NCBI RefSeq assembly: GCF_000420305.1
Contig: NZ_ATUR01000002.1
Location: forward strand, 372,001 to 436,000
Origin: Novosphingopyxis baekryungensis DSM 16222
Lineage (GTDB): Bacteria > Pseudomonadota > Alphaproteobacteria > Sphingomonadales > Sphingomonadaceae
Direction: 5' to 3'
Length of the DNA: 64,000 nt
Shown here: piece after piece, positions 44,548 through 54,279 of the stretch
Layout of the letters: each line of letters begins with the position of its first letter
How positions within the stretch are numbered: the first letter of the stretch is position 1
Position numbers and translations under genes: made by a program
The notes under the pieces: generated by a model
What the model was told of the DNA's origin: nothing
Seen by the model: the letters and a program-made list of their open reading frames with translations, nothing else
Databases searched by the model: none

Positions 44548-45686
44548 GCCAAAACGCGCGCATTCTGATTATCGCCGGATCGGACAGTTCCGGCGGCGCG
44601 GGCATTCAGGCCGATATCAAGACGGTGACCGTGCTTGGCGGGCACGCCATGACCGCGATCACGGCGGTAACCGCGCAGAATTCCGGCGGCGTCTCCGCGA
44701 TCCACCCCATTCCCACGCAGATGGTGCTCGATCAGGTTTCGGCCTGCGTCAACGATATCGGTGTGGATGCAGTCAAGATCGGCATGATCGGCAGCGCGGA
44801 TACGGCGCATGCGCTGGCCGAGTATCTTGGCGCAAACATATCCGTACCGATCGTGCTCGATCCGGTTATGGTCGCCACAAGCGGTGCCGTGCTGGCCGAT
44901 GACGATGTGGTTGCCGCTTTCGCAAGGCTGATGGATGTGGCCACGCTCACCACGCCGAACATTCCCGAACTGGACGCGCTGGGCGGTGAAGAGGCGGTTC
45001 TGCGGCACGCCACGGCTTTGCTGGTCAAGGGCGGGCATGCCGCCGGACCAACCATAACGGACCGTTTGCTGTCACAAGATGGCGAGACGATCTGGACCGA
45101 CGATCGCATCGATACCCGCCACGCCCATGGCACGGGCTGTACGCTGGGCAGTGCCATCGCGCTGGGTCTGGGGGAGGGCATGGCGATGGAGCAGGCCATC
45201 ACGCGCGCGCGCATGTTCGTGCGCATCGCGCTGCACGCGGCGCCGGACTATGTGGCCCGGAACGGACCCATGGGATTCCAGGATGTCCGTCTCGACGCTC
45301 CTGCTTTGGGGCCGGCACTCAATCAGATCACACTCGGTTGCACGGACTATGCGCGCTCCTGCGCATTCTACCGCCAGTTGGGATTGCGGCAGATTGTCGA
45401 TGCGCCGCCACGCTATGCCCGGTTCGAGACGGCGGGCGGCGCGACCTTTTCCCTGCACCAGACCGATCGGGTGCAGGCAGCCGATACGATGGTATATTTC
45501 GAATGCCTCGATCTCGATGCTCTGATCCAGCCTCTGTGCGATGCTGGCGTCCTGTTCGATGAACCGGCAACCGATCGCAGCTGGGGCTGGCGTGAGGCGC
45601 GCCTGCGCGATCCCGATGGGCATCGCTTGTGCCTGTATTTTGCAGGGGAGATGCGGCGCTATCCGCCCTGGCGCATGGCATCATGA
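44544..45686 (+). CDS. thiD: ThiD hydroxymethylpyrimidine (phosphate) kinase fused to a VOC/glyoxalase-like domain
   Basis: Residues 1-~255 are a complete Thi[22 protein letters not shown] at the start, [22 protein letters not shown] and the catalytic [11 protein letters not shown] near 200. ThiD makes HMP pyrophosphate for thiamine. A linker ([16 protein letters not shown]) leads into a ~115-residue VOC fold ([36 protein letters not shown]). In the VOC part, the usual first metal His is Gln and the usual last Glu is Cys, so metal binding is uncertain. The single frame has no stop between the domains. GTG 44544 overlaps the glmM stop; the end overlaps rnhB by 4 bases. Confidence 0.9.
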   Translation: MSQNARILIIAGSDSSGGAGIQADIKTVTVLGGHAMTAITAVTAQNSGGVSAIHPIPTQMVLDQVSACVNDIGVDAVKIGMIGSADTAHALAEYLGANISVPIVLDPVMVATSGAVLADDDVVAAFARLMDVATLTTPNIPELDALGGEEAVLRHATALLVKGGHAAGPTITDRLLSQDGETIWTDDRIDTRHAHGTGCTLGSAIALGLGEGMAMEQAITRARMFVRIALHAAPDYVARNGPMGFQDVRLDAPALGPALNQITLGCTDYARSCAFYRQLGLRQIVDAPPRYARFETAGGATFSLHQTDRVQAADTMVYFECLDLDALIQPLCDAGVLFDEPATDRSWGWREARLRDPDGHRLCLYFAGEMRRYPPWRMAS

Positions 45687-46264
45687 TCGCGGGGGTGGAT
45701 GAGGCCGGGCGCGGGCCGCTGGCCGGGCCGGTGGTTGCCGCTGCCGTAGTGCTGCGCGGCAAGGATATTCGCGGCCTGACCGATAGCAAAGTGCTGAAGG
45801 CCGCGCGGCGTGCGGTGCTGGCCCGGCGTATCCGGGAACGGTGCCATTGGGGTATTGGCCTGGCCTCGCCGGAGGAAATCGACGCGCTCAATATTTTCCA
45901 GGCCACGATGCTGGCCATGGCGCGCGCGGTGCAAGCGTTGTGCGACGATTTTGACTGCGATCCGTCAGAAGTGCTGATCGACGGCAATCTCACGCCTGTA
46001 GGGCGCCGTCCGGAATGGCGCTGGCCAGCCCGCGCGATCGTGAAAGGTGATTTGAAGGAACGCTGCATCTCTGCGGCGTCCATCATCGCAAAGGAGCATC
46101 GCGACGCCCTGATGCAAGAGGCGGCGCGCGATTATCCGCATTATGCCTGGGAGCGGAACAAGGGCTATGGCACGGCCGATCATCTGGCCGCCCTGCGCGA
46201 ATATGGGCCGTGCCCGTTGCATCGGCGCAGCTTTGCCCCGGTCGCGCAGCTGACGCTGATCTGA
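45683..46264 (+). CDS. rnhB: Ribonuclease HII
   Basis: RNase HII removes RNA from RNA/DNA hybrids and single ribonucleotides from DNA. The 193-residue protein has the catalytic Asp-Glu in [14 protein letters not shown], the Asp in VLIDGN and the motif SAASIIAKEHRD with the last acidic ligand, then the C-terminal GYGTADHLAALREYGP. ATG 45683 overlaps the thiD-VOC stop (ATGA); an upstream in-frame extension would lie inside the VOC domain and is unlikely. Confidence 0.95.
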   Translation: MIAGVDEAGRGPLAGPVVAAAVVLRGKDIRGLTDSKVLKAARRAVLARRIRERCHWGIGLASPEEIDALNIFQATMLAMARAVQALCDDFDCDPSEVLIDGNLTPVGRRPEWRWPARAIVKGDLKERCISAASIIAKEHRDALMQEAARDYPHYAWERNKGYGTADHLAALREYGPCPLHRRSFAPVAQLTLI

Positions 46265-46338
46265 TCGGGCGTTAACCAAAGTCGTTTATTTTTGTGCTCG
46301 AGTCCTTTGCGCCACACCCCAAAATATGGCGACTCGAC

Positions 46339-46347
46339 TTATCCACA
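46339..46347 (+). promoter_or_regulatory. Perfect DnaA box
   Basis: TTATCCACA matches the DnaA consensus exactly and lies between two GANTC sites in the ccrM upstream region. Confidence 0.7.
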
Positions 46348-46388
46348 GGCCCCACATGTCGTGGGGGACTCGCTTCGTTCTCGATGCG

Positions 46389-46403
46389 TTAACCATCGTT
46401 TAG
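46389..46403 (+). promoter_or_regulatory. CtrA-like binding site
   Basis: TTAACCAT starts at 46389 and the sequence reads TTAA-N7-TTAG, one base off the CtrA consensus TTAA-N7-TTAA. Another TTAACC half-site lies at 46272. Both are in the ccrM leader. Confidence 0.55.
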
Positions 46404-46459
46404 CGCTTCCAGTGCAGGATCAAGCCGCTTGACCTGCAGGCCGGGTGGACTCACCCTGA

Positions 46460-47659
<1,200 letters not shown>

Positions 47660-47698
47660 CGTCGCTCGCCTGCAACAAGCGAAGGAGGCGGAACACGC

Positions 47699-48778
47699 AT
47701 GACCCTTTATATCCGCCCCGTTTCCTTCGTTGAAAGTCCGCAGCGCCATGACGGCCGGACCGAGCGGTTGGCGGGCACCATGCTGTGGTTCGCGCAGGTT
47801 GAGTGGATCCAGGATGGGACCCGCCGCCTGATCGACACGGCGGCGGTGCCGGCGGCCATCGACGCGCTGACTGCAGACGAGAAAAACCGCGCCGCCGCGA
47901 TCTGGCGGAATCTAACCAGGCCGCGCGCCGCGCTGACTTTGGGCGAGCGTGTGCTACGCCTCGACCAGCCGCACATCATGGGCATCCTTAACATCACGCC
48001 GGACAGCTTCTCGGATGGGGGGCGGTTCGTCGATGATGCCGAAGCGGCAGCCGCTGCGGGTGTGGACATGGCGCGCGATGGCGTTTCCCTTGTGGACGTT
48101 GGCGGCGAATCCACGCGGCCCGGCGCACCGGTGGTCTGGGAAGGCGATGAGATTGCGCGCATCCAGCCGGTCATCGAGCGCCTGGCCCGGTCGGGCACAC
48201 CGGTATCGATCGATAGCCGCAAAGCCGCCGTGATGGAGGCTGCGCTGGCCGCTGGCGCGCATATGATCAACGATATTTCCGCGTTGCTGCACGATCCGAA
48301 CGCGCTGGAAGTCGCCAGGGCGCATGACGTGCCGATCTGCATCATGCATGCGCCCAGCCAAGGGGCCGATCCGCATGAAGGCGGGGCCTATGGCGATGCC
48401 GCGCTGGAGGTGTATGACTGGCTGGAGGCGCGCGTGGAGACGCTGATCAAGGCCGGTATCGAGCGGAGCCGCCTGATCATCGATCCCGGCCTTGGCTTTG
48501 GCAAGTCGGTGGCGGAAAATGCCGCCATTCTCAACAATCTTACGCTCTACCACGGTCTGGGCTGCCCGATCCTTGTCGGGGCGAGCCGCAAACGCATGAT
48601 TGGTGCTCTGTCCAATGAAGCGCCTGCGGACAAACGCCTTGGCGGATCACTCTATCTGGCGGTGAAGGCGATAGAGGCGGGCGCGCAGATCGTGCGCGTT
48701 CATGATGTGCCGGAAACGGTGCAGGCCGCGCGCATATGGCGCGGCCTGCGCGATGCCGCGCTTACTGCGCGGGCGTAG
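47699..48778 (+). CDS. folP: Dihydropteroate synthase
   Basis: FolP joins pABA to dihydropterin pyrophosphate in folate synthesis and is the sulfonamide target. The 359-residue protein contains IMGILNITPDSFSDGG, VDVGGESTRPGA, SIDSRKAAV, IIDPGLGFGKS and the C-terminal RVHDV motif. About 90 residues precede the barrel, so it is longer than a typical ~280-residue FolP; this N-terminal part (LAGTMLWFAQVEWI) is of unknown role. AAGGAGG precedes ATG 47699. Its last 17 bases overlap the convergent yceI-like gene. Confidence 0.95.
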   Translation: MTLYIRPVSFVESPQRHDGRTERLAGTMLWFAQVEWIQDGTRRLIDTAAVPAAIDALTADEKNRAAAIWRNLTRPRAALTLGERVLRLDQPHIMGILNITPDSFSDGGRFVDDAEAAAAAGVDMARDGVSLVDVGGESTRPGAPVVWEGDEIARIQPVIERLARSGTPVSIDSRKAAVMEAALAAGAHMINDISALLHDPNALEVARAHDVPICIMHAPSQGADPHEGGAYGDAALEVYDWLEARVETLIKAGIERSRLIIDPGLGFGKSVAENAAILNNLTLYHGLGCPILVGASRKRMIGALSNEAPADKRLGGSLYLAVKAIEAGAQIVRVHDVPETVQAARIWRGLRDAALTARA

Positions 48779-49406
48779 CCACAAAGGCGGCGACAATATC
48801 CAGATCGACCTTGTCGCTGACCATCGGGATGGCATAGCCAATGCCAAATTCGCTCCGCAGGATGGAGCCGGTGGCGTGGAAGCCGATCTGCTTCTTGCCG
48901 CCCATGGTCTCAGGCATCGTCCCGGCACCGTAAAAGCTCACATCGAGCGCGACGGGCTTGGTGATGCCGTTCAGGGTCAGATTGCCGAGTACGACCGCAT
49001 CTTTTCCATCGGGCACCACGGAGGTGGACACGAACCGCGCACTGGAAGGGTCCGCGCCGAAGAAATCGGGGTCACCACCATCCTTGCCAGGACGAAGCAG
49101 ATGATCGGTCAGTCCGGCGCTGGCCGTGGTGACCTTTGAAACAGGGATGGTCATGTCGACGGAGGCATTGGCAAGATCGGCAGGGTCTAGCGTCAACGTG
49201 CCGCTGACATCGCCAAACAGGCCGGAATAGGGCGTGATCCCGAAATGATCGACGGTCCATGCGACCAGCGTATGGGCAGGATCGGCTTCATAAGTGCCGC
49301 CAGTCACTTTGGACATGTCGGCTGTGCCGGGCGGGGTGGTGGGCGCCTGCGCCGCGACGGCGACGGTGGAGAACAGGGCGAGGGCGGCGGCGTGGACGAT
49401 TTTCAT
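48762..49406 (-). CDS. YceI family periplasmic protein
   Basis: The ~214-residue protein has a signal peptide (MKIVHAAALALFSTVAVAAQA) and the YceI lipid-binding beta-barrel pattern: YEADPAHTLVAWTVDHFGI, SGLFGDVSGTLTLDP, VLGNLTLNGITKPVALDV and SEFGIGYAIPMVSDKVDL. YceI proteins bind isoprenoids such as polyprenols. The frame stays open upstream, but the signal peptide sets the start at 49404-49406. It ends inside the 3' end of folP on the other strand. Confidence 0.92.
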   Translation of the reverse strand: MKIVHAAALALFSTVAVAAQAPTTPPGTADMSKVTGGTYEADPAHTLVAWTVDHFGITPYSGLFGDVSGTLTLDPADLANASVDMTIPVSKVTTASAGLTDHLLRPGKDGGDPDFFGADPSSARFVSTSVVPDGKDAVVLGNLTLNGITKPVALDVSFYGAGTMPETMGGKKQIGFHATGSILRSEFGIGYAIPMVSDKVDLDIVAAFVATPAQ

Positions 49407-49515
49407 GGGTTTATGGCTCCGGGTGAATGTATCGGCGGCTCTGCCATAGAAGGGCTGGTGCGCCCAGCGGTTCCGGATGGACGCCGAGTTGCACCCGGAC
49501 AGCCCACGCGCCAGG

Positions 49516-50355
49516 TCAACCCGACCGGTTGCCATAATCGATGCGGATACGGACCCAGGTGCCATATTTATTCTCGCCGCCCAGCCGGGGCGGGCGCACG
49601 CGGAACTGCCAGGCCGCGGCCAGCACCGCCCGGTTGATGTTGGAGCCCGGCGTCTCGTCGAGCGCGACACAGCTGTCCACCCGGAATTCCGCCACCGTGC
49701 GGCACGCGACCAAGCCCCAGCCGGGGCCTTGCGCGGTGGACAGATAGCCGCGCATCTCCTGCTCGGTCGGCTCGCGATACCAGGCCGCGGCATAAAGCGG
49801 TTCGCCATTGGGCGCCGTCCCGACGCGCGCGGTATCGCTGGACCGTGCCGATCCCACCGGCCCCATCATCGGCTTGCCCGCGGCAGGCTTGGCCGGGCGG
49901 GCGGGCATCTTGCTGAGATCCGCCGCTGCCATCTGGTTCGGCGTCATCGGAATGAGCGCGGGCGGCTTGGTCACCTGCACATCCGGCGGCGGGACGCGGT
50001 CTGGGCGCGGCGTATCCGGCTTTTGCGCCTGAACCGGCTCCGGGTCGCTCGGCACTGGATCGGGTGGGGTGGGGGCCGTCTCTCCCGGCGCCTCCGCCGC
50101 AAATTCCGGCGGCGCTTCGGCTGGCTGCGGGGCGGGCGGCGCGTCGATGTTGAGAACGGTCGTGGTTTCCGCCACGCGCTTGGGTTCGATGATGCGCGGG
50201 CCAAAGGTCAGCAGGACAAGGACGAGCAGTGCTTCAAGCGCGAGAGTGAGCGCAATGCCCGCCGCACGATGACCCAGCGCACCGCGCAGACGTTCCCGCA
50301 GCGTCAGCGCAGGCTCCGGCGCGGATAATCCTGAAAAAGTTTGAATCTGCGGCAA
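49516..50355 (-). CDS. TonB-like protein with proline-rich periplasmic linker
   Basis: The 279-residue protein has one N-terminal transmembrane helix (AAGIALTLALEALLVLVLLTFG), a long Pro/Ala/Glu-rich linker (PPAPQPAEAPPEF, PDPVPSDPEPVQ) and a compact C-terminal domain with CRTVAEFRVDSCVALDE and AAAWQFRVRPPRLGG. This layout is TonB-like, but the helix lacks the His of classical TonB and no exbBD genes are adjacent. It is probably an envelope-spanning protein; energy transduction is only a guess. Confidence 0.65.
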   Translation of the reverse strand: MPQIQTFSGLSAPEPALTLRERLRGALGHRAAGIALTLALEALLVLVLLTFGPRIIEPKRVAETTTVLNIDAPPAPQPAEAPPEFAAEAPGETAPTPPDPVPSDPEPVQAQKPDTPRPDRVPPPDVQVTKPPALIPMTPNQMAAADLSKMPARPAKPAAGKPMMGPVGSARSSDTARVGTAPNGEPLYAAAWYREPTEQEMRGYLSTAQGPGWGLVACRTVAEFRVDSCVALDETPGSNINRAVLAAAWQFRVRPPRLGGENKYGTWVRIRIDYGNRSG

Positions 50356-50452
50356 AAAATCTCGGTCTCGGACAACTGCCCCGTTGGTGCACCGATAAGG
50401 CCGCGCGCCCCGCTAGACAAGCGGCGAGCGCATATCCCGCCTAACTTGTCGT

Positions 50453-51913
50453 TCAGGCAGCGTTGTCGATGCCAAGGTCGTTCAGCTTGCGATACAGCGT
50501 GGACCGGCCGATGCCCAGGCGCCGCGCCACTTCCGTCATGCGGCCACTATAATGACCGATCGCCAGCCGGATCACGTCCGCCTCGATGGCTTCCAGCGGG
50601 CGCAAATTGCCGTCGGGTTCATACAAGGTCACGCCAATGCCATCGGCGTGCTGACGGATGACTTCGGTCGAAGGCCCGGCCTGATGCACCGCCTCTGCTA
50701 TGCGCGGGAATTCGGCTGCGGTGAGCGCATCGCCATCGCACAGCACGGCCGCCCGGAAGAGCACGTCCTGCAGCTGGCGCACATTGCCCGGCCAGTCATA
50801 GACCCGCAGCAGCGCCAGCGCTTCATCGGTGATGCCCAGGCTGCGCAAACCGGGTTGCGCGGCCAGGCGGGTCAGCAGATGGCGGGCCAGGGCGCTGATA
50901 TCGCCGGTGCGTTCCCGCAGCGGCGGTATCGAGAGCTGGACGATGTTGATGCGGTAAAACAGGTCTTCGCGAAAGGCACCACTGGTGAGCTTGGGGGCCA
51001 GCGGTTCGTCGGCGGCGGTAATCAGCCGCACGTCCAGCTTGAAGCTGTTGGGGCTGCCGAGCGGCTGAATTTCGCCATCGGTCACCAGCCGGGCCAGGCG
51101 CACCTGTGTGGAGCTGGGCATCTGGTCGATTTCGTCGATGAAGATGGTGCCGCCGTCGGCCTGCTGCAAAAGCCCCACGCGGCGATCGAACGCCCCCGTA
51201 AAGGCGTTTTTCTCATGCCCGAAGAGGATCGAATCCAGCAGATTTTCCGCCATGGATCCACAGGCGATCTTGAGCAGCGGCTGCCGTGCGCGGGGCGACG
51301 CGGCATGGATGGCATCGGCCAGCGTTTCCTTGCCGACGCCGCCCTCGCCCTCGATGAACACCGGCACCTTGCTACGCGCAGCCTTGGCCGCAATGGCCAG
51401 AGCCGTGCGGAAGGCCGGGGCCGCGCCGATAATTTCCTCGAACGCCAGTTCCTGGCCCAGTTTTTCGGTCAGCGGTTGCAGCTCGCCGATATTGTTGGTG
51501 AGATCGACCGCCTGATCCAGCGCGGTCATCAAACGTTCGGGCGTGACGGGTTTGCTGAGATAATCGGTTGCCCCGGCGCGCATGGCGGACACGGCGCCGT
51601 CGGTCGATCCGAAACTGGTGAGCAGCAGGATCGGCAGAGCGGGGCGGCGGGATTTCAGCTCGGCAATCAGGTCTGCGCTGTCCGATCCGGGTGCCCATTG
51701 ATCGATCAGCACGGCATCCAGCATCATGCCGTCCTGCGTGCCAAGCGTGGCAATCGCCATTTCCGAATCTCGGGCGTAAATGGTGCGCCATCCGGCGCGC
51801 GAAGCAATGGCGGAGACCAGACGGCACTGCGCCGGCTCGTCATCCACCAGCATCAGCAGGCGAATGCGCTGCTCAGCCACCATGGCTTCGGTAATCTGTT
51901 GTTCCACGCCCAT
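50453..51913 (-). CDS. Orphan sigma-54-dependent response regulator
   Basis: The ~486-residue protein has a receiver domain (LMLVDDEPAQCR, phospho-Asp in VLIDQWAP, Lys in DYLSKP), a AAA+ domain with Walker A GEGGVGKETLAD, Walker B GGTIFIDEIDQMP, and a Fis HTH (MTEVARRLGIGRSTLYRKL). The sigma-54-contact loop reads NAFTGA instead of GAFTGA. No histidine kinase is adjacent. ATG 51911-51913 is preferred over the TTG seven codons upstream. It is divergent from the COX4-like/pnt genes. Confidence 0.9.
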   Translation of the reverse strand: MGVEQQITEAMVAEQRIRLLMLVDDEPAQCRLVSAIASRAGWRTIYARDSEMAIATLGTQDGMMLDAVLIDQWAPGSDSADLIAELKSRRPALPILLLTSFGSTDGAVSAMRAGATDYLSKPVTPERLMTALDQAVDLTNNIGELQPLTEKLGQELAFEEIIGAAPAFRTALAIAAKAARSKVPVFIEGEGGVGKETLADAIHAASPRARQPLLKIACGSMAENLLDSILFGHEKNAFTGAFDRRVGLLQQADGGTIFIDEIDQMPSSTQVRLARLVTDGEIQPLGSPNSFKLDVRLITAADEPLAPKLTSGAFREDLFYRINIVQLSIPPLRERTGDISALARHLLTRLAAQPGLRSLGITDEALALLRVYDWPGNVRQLQDVLFRAAVLCDGDALTAAEFPRIAEAVHQAGPSTEVIRQHADGIGVTLYEPDGNLRPLEAIEADVIRLAIGHYSGRMTEVARRLGIGRSTLYRKLNDLGIDNAA

Positions 51914-52045
51914 AAGATGCGTTGGTAAGCCCAATCGGTAAAAGGGCGATTAAGCACATGAGCTCTATATCGCCGCGCGTGACGCTTGAGCGAAAGCCAA
52001 GTTGCCGATACGGAGTATGAAACAACCCGTAGATCGAGGATCACT

Positions 52046-52183
52046 ATGGCAGGCGGTAGCGAACATCCCACCCCGGATATCAACAAGGCATCGGAAACAT
52101 ATTCGCGTTTTCTGGGCATGACGAAGGTGACGATGATCATCGTCGCCATTGTGGTGGCCGTCGTCGTCGTGCTGATCAGTTAG
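52046..52183 (+). CDS. Small aa3-type cytochrome c oxidase subunit IV-like protein
   Basis: A 45-residue single-pass protein: a polar start (MAGGSEHPTPDINKASETYS), then one helix (VTMIIVAIVVAVVVVLI). This matches the bacterial COX4_pro_2 (PF07835) family of tiny oxidase subunits. In alphaproteobacteria, such genes often precede pntA, as here (9-base gap). The in-frame extension back to 51986 adds an unlikely basic segment; ATG 52046 is preferred. No other oxidase genes are in the window. Confidence 0.8.
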   Translation: MAGGSEHPTPDINKASETYSRFLGMTKVTMIIVAIVVAVVVVLIS

Positions 52184-52192
52184 AGCGCGATC

Positions 52193-53329
52193 ATGGCCTT
52201 TACCATTTCCGTGCTGAAGGAAACTGCGGCGGGCGAGCATCGCGTCGCGGCGGTTCCTGAAACCGTCAAGAAGTTCGCCGCGCTGGGCGCGCAGGTTATG
52301 GTGGAGCGCGGTGCAGGCGCGCATGCGCTGGTCAGCGATGAGGCGTATCGCGATGCGGGCGCCGAAATCGTCGATCGCGAAGCGGCCATCGCCAAGGCCG
52401 ATCTTCTGCTGGCCATCCAGGGGCCGGACGCGGGCGATCTTGCCGGTGCACGCGATGGTGCCATGTTGGCCGCATCGCTGGATCCGTTCGGCAAGCGGGA
52501 TCGGATCGATGGCTATGCCGCTGCCGGAATCGATGCGCTGGCGATGGAGTTCATGCCGCGGATCACTCGCGCGCAATCGATGGATATCCTGTCCTCGCAG
52601 TCCAATCTGAATGGCTACAAGGCGGTGCTGGACGCGGCACATCATTATGGACGGGCGTTTCCGATGATGATGACGGCGGCGGGCACGGTGTCTGCAGCGC
52701 GCGTCTTTGTTATGGGCGTGGGCGTTGCCGGATTGCAGGCCATCGCCACGGCCAAACGCCTTGGCGCGCAGGTGAGTGCCACGGACGTGCGGTCGGCCAC
52801 CAAGGAGCAGATCAAGTCCCTCGGTGCCAAGCCGATCTTCGTCGAGACCGTGGAAGGTATCGAGGGCGAAGGTTCGGGCGGTTATGCAACCGAAATGTCC
52901 GAAGACTATAAGAAGGCGCAGGCCGATCTGGTATCGGACCATATCGCCAAGCAGGATATCGTGATCACCACCGCGCTGATACCGGGCCGCGCCGCGCCGC
53001 GTCTGATCAGTGATGCGCAGATCGCCAGCATGCGTCCGGGCAGCGTCATCGTCGATCTGGCGGCAGAGCAGGGCGGCAATGTCGAAGGTGCAGTGGCTGG
53101 AGAAGCGGTCGAAAAGCACCAGGTGACTATATTGGGCGCCAAGGACATGGCGTCATCGATGGCCGCGGACAGTTCGGCCTTGTTCTCCCGCAACCTGTAT
53201 AATTTCGTCAACGCTTTCTGGACCGACGGAAGCGATACGCCGATCTTTCCGGATGATGATGAAATCGTGCAAGGGGTGCGCGTCACCAAGGATGGCAAAG
53301 TTGTGAGTGAGCGATTGCTCGCGTCCTGA
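52193..53329 (+). CDS. pntA: NAD(P) transhydrogenase subunit alpha part 1
   Basis: This is the soluble NAD(H)-binding dI component of proton-translocating transhydrogenase. The 378-residue protein has VLKETAAGEHRVAAVPETV, the partner-binding SSQSNLNGYKAV loop, the dinucleotide motif GVGVAGLQAIATAKRLGA and the mobile loop IEGEGSGGYATEMSEDY. The membrane part is encoded separately at 54280, as in other alphaproteobacteria. The following spacer (53330-53538) is AT-rich and contains a small GCCACC/GGTGGC hairpin without T tract. Confidence 0.95.
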   Translation: MAFTISVLKETAAGEHRVAAVPETVKKFAALGAQVMVERGAGAHALVSDEAYRDAGAEIVDREAAIAKADLLLAIQGPDAGDLAGARDGAMLAASLDPFGKRDRIDGYAAAGIDALAMEFMPRITRAQSMDILSSQSNLNGYKAVLDAAHHYGRAFPMMMTAAGTVSAARVFVMGVGVAGLQAIATAKRLGAQVSATDVRSATKEQIKSLGAKPIFVETVEGIEGEGSGGYATEMSEDYKKAQADLVSDHIAKQDIVITTALIPGRAAPRLISDAQIASMRPGSVIVDLAAEQGGNVEGAVAGEAVEKHQVTILGAKDMASSMAADSSALFSRNLYNFVNAFWTDGSDTPIFPDDDEIVQGVRVTKDGKVVSERLLAS

Positions 53330-53538
53330 CATAAAATATAATGACAGTGATAAATGCTGATCGCTGAGCCACCGGACGGTGGCCCGCAAGCGCAAAGCAA
53401 TACTGAGTCCTTTTTAGTCTACGTATCGCACTGATGATCGATCCGCTTCCGAAATTATATATTTCGAGCGAAGCCGATTGCTCCTGATAGCCGTATCCTT
53501 TTGTGAGGTTGGGGCAAAAAAAGTTCAGGAGAACTAAG

Positions 53539-54138
53539 ATGACGAACAAGATTTTATTGGCAGCAGCCGCTGTTTCCGCACTCGCGCTTGGCGGTTGCCA
53601 GAATATGGGCTTGGATGATGGCATGGCGAATACAGCGTCTGCCGGTGCCAGCTCCACGGTCATGGTTGGCGGCGCGGCGATGTATCCGACGCGCAACATC
53701 ATCGAAAACGCCGTGAACAGCAATGTGCACACCACGCTTGTGGCTGCCGTGAAGGCCGCTGGCCTTGTCGATACGCTGTCCGGCCCAGGTCCGTTCACCG
53801 TGTTTGCGCCAACCAACAGCGCCTTCGACGCGCTGCCGGCTGGTACCGTCGACACATTGCTGATGCCCGCCAACAAGGCGAAGCTGCAGAAGGTGCTCAC
53901 CTATCATGTTGTGCCCGGTCGCATCACGGCGGCCGATATCATGAGCAAGATCCGTGCGGGCGGCGGCGTGGCGACCTATACCACGGTTGCCGGTGAGCCA
54001 CTGACGTTCCGTATGCAGGGCAATGCCGTCGTGGCAACCGGGGCAGGCGGCGGCACCGCCACGGTAACGCAGGCGGATGTGATGCAGTCCAACGGCGTCA
54101 TTCATGTCGTGAACGGGGTCGTCCTGCCCGGCATGTAA
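53539..54138 (+). CDS. Fasciclin domain lipoprotein
   Basis: The ~199-residue protein has a lipobox (LGGC, Cys about residue 20) and one fasciclin (FAS1) domain: NVHTTLVAAVKAAGLVDTL, GPFTVFAPTNSAFDALP, the H-box-like KVLTYHVVPGRI and the end motif NGVIHVVNGVVLPG. FAS1 domains mediate adhesion or matrix interaction. The gene sits between pntA1 and pntA2, with its own AT-rich upstream region and a terminator, so it is an insertion into an otherwise standard operon order. Confidence 0.93.
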   Translation: MTNKILLAAAAVSALALGGCQNMGLDDGMANTASAGASSTVMVGGAAMYPTRNIIENAVNSNVHTTLVAAVKAAGLVDTLSGPGPFTVFAPTNSAFDALPAGTVDTLLMPANKAKLQKVLTYHVVPGRITAADIMSKIRAGGGVATYTTVAGEPLTFRMQGNAVVATGAGGGTATVTQADVMQSNGVIHVVNGVVLPGM

Positions 54139-54182
54139 TAAACGCAAAATAACGCCCATGGCGTGACCAATGAAATGAAAAG

Positions 54183-54211
54183 CACCCGGATCGTGAGGTT
54201 CGGGTGTTTTT
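54183..54211 (+). terminator. Rho-independent terminator after fasciclin gene
   Basis: CACCCGGA (54183-54190) pairs with TTCGGGTG (54199-54206), including one G-T pair, with an 8-base loop and five T residues after it. It separates the fasciclin gene from pntA2. Confidence 0.8.
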
Positions 54212-54279
54212 CGTGCCTCGACAGAACGGCCCGGCTTTGCAACAAGGCAGCACAGTTAAAGGCATCAGCGGGGCAGGCC

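Larger units (their letters stand above)
46300..46452 (+). promoter_or_regulatory. Cluster of four GANTC methylation sites upstream of ccrM
   Basis: GANTC occurs at 46300-46304 (GAGTC), 46331-46335, 46367-46371 and 46448-46452 (all GACTC), within 153 bases. These are target sites of the CcrM methyltransferase encoded just downstream, consistent with autoregulation by methylation state. Confidence 0.8.

Noticed and set aside
53368-53383. GCCACC/GGTGGC hairpin after pntA1 as a terminator
   Set aside because: Six base pairs with no T tract; it may form but does not support a terminator call.
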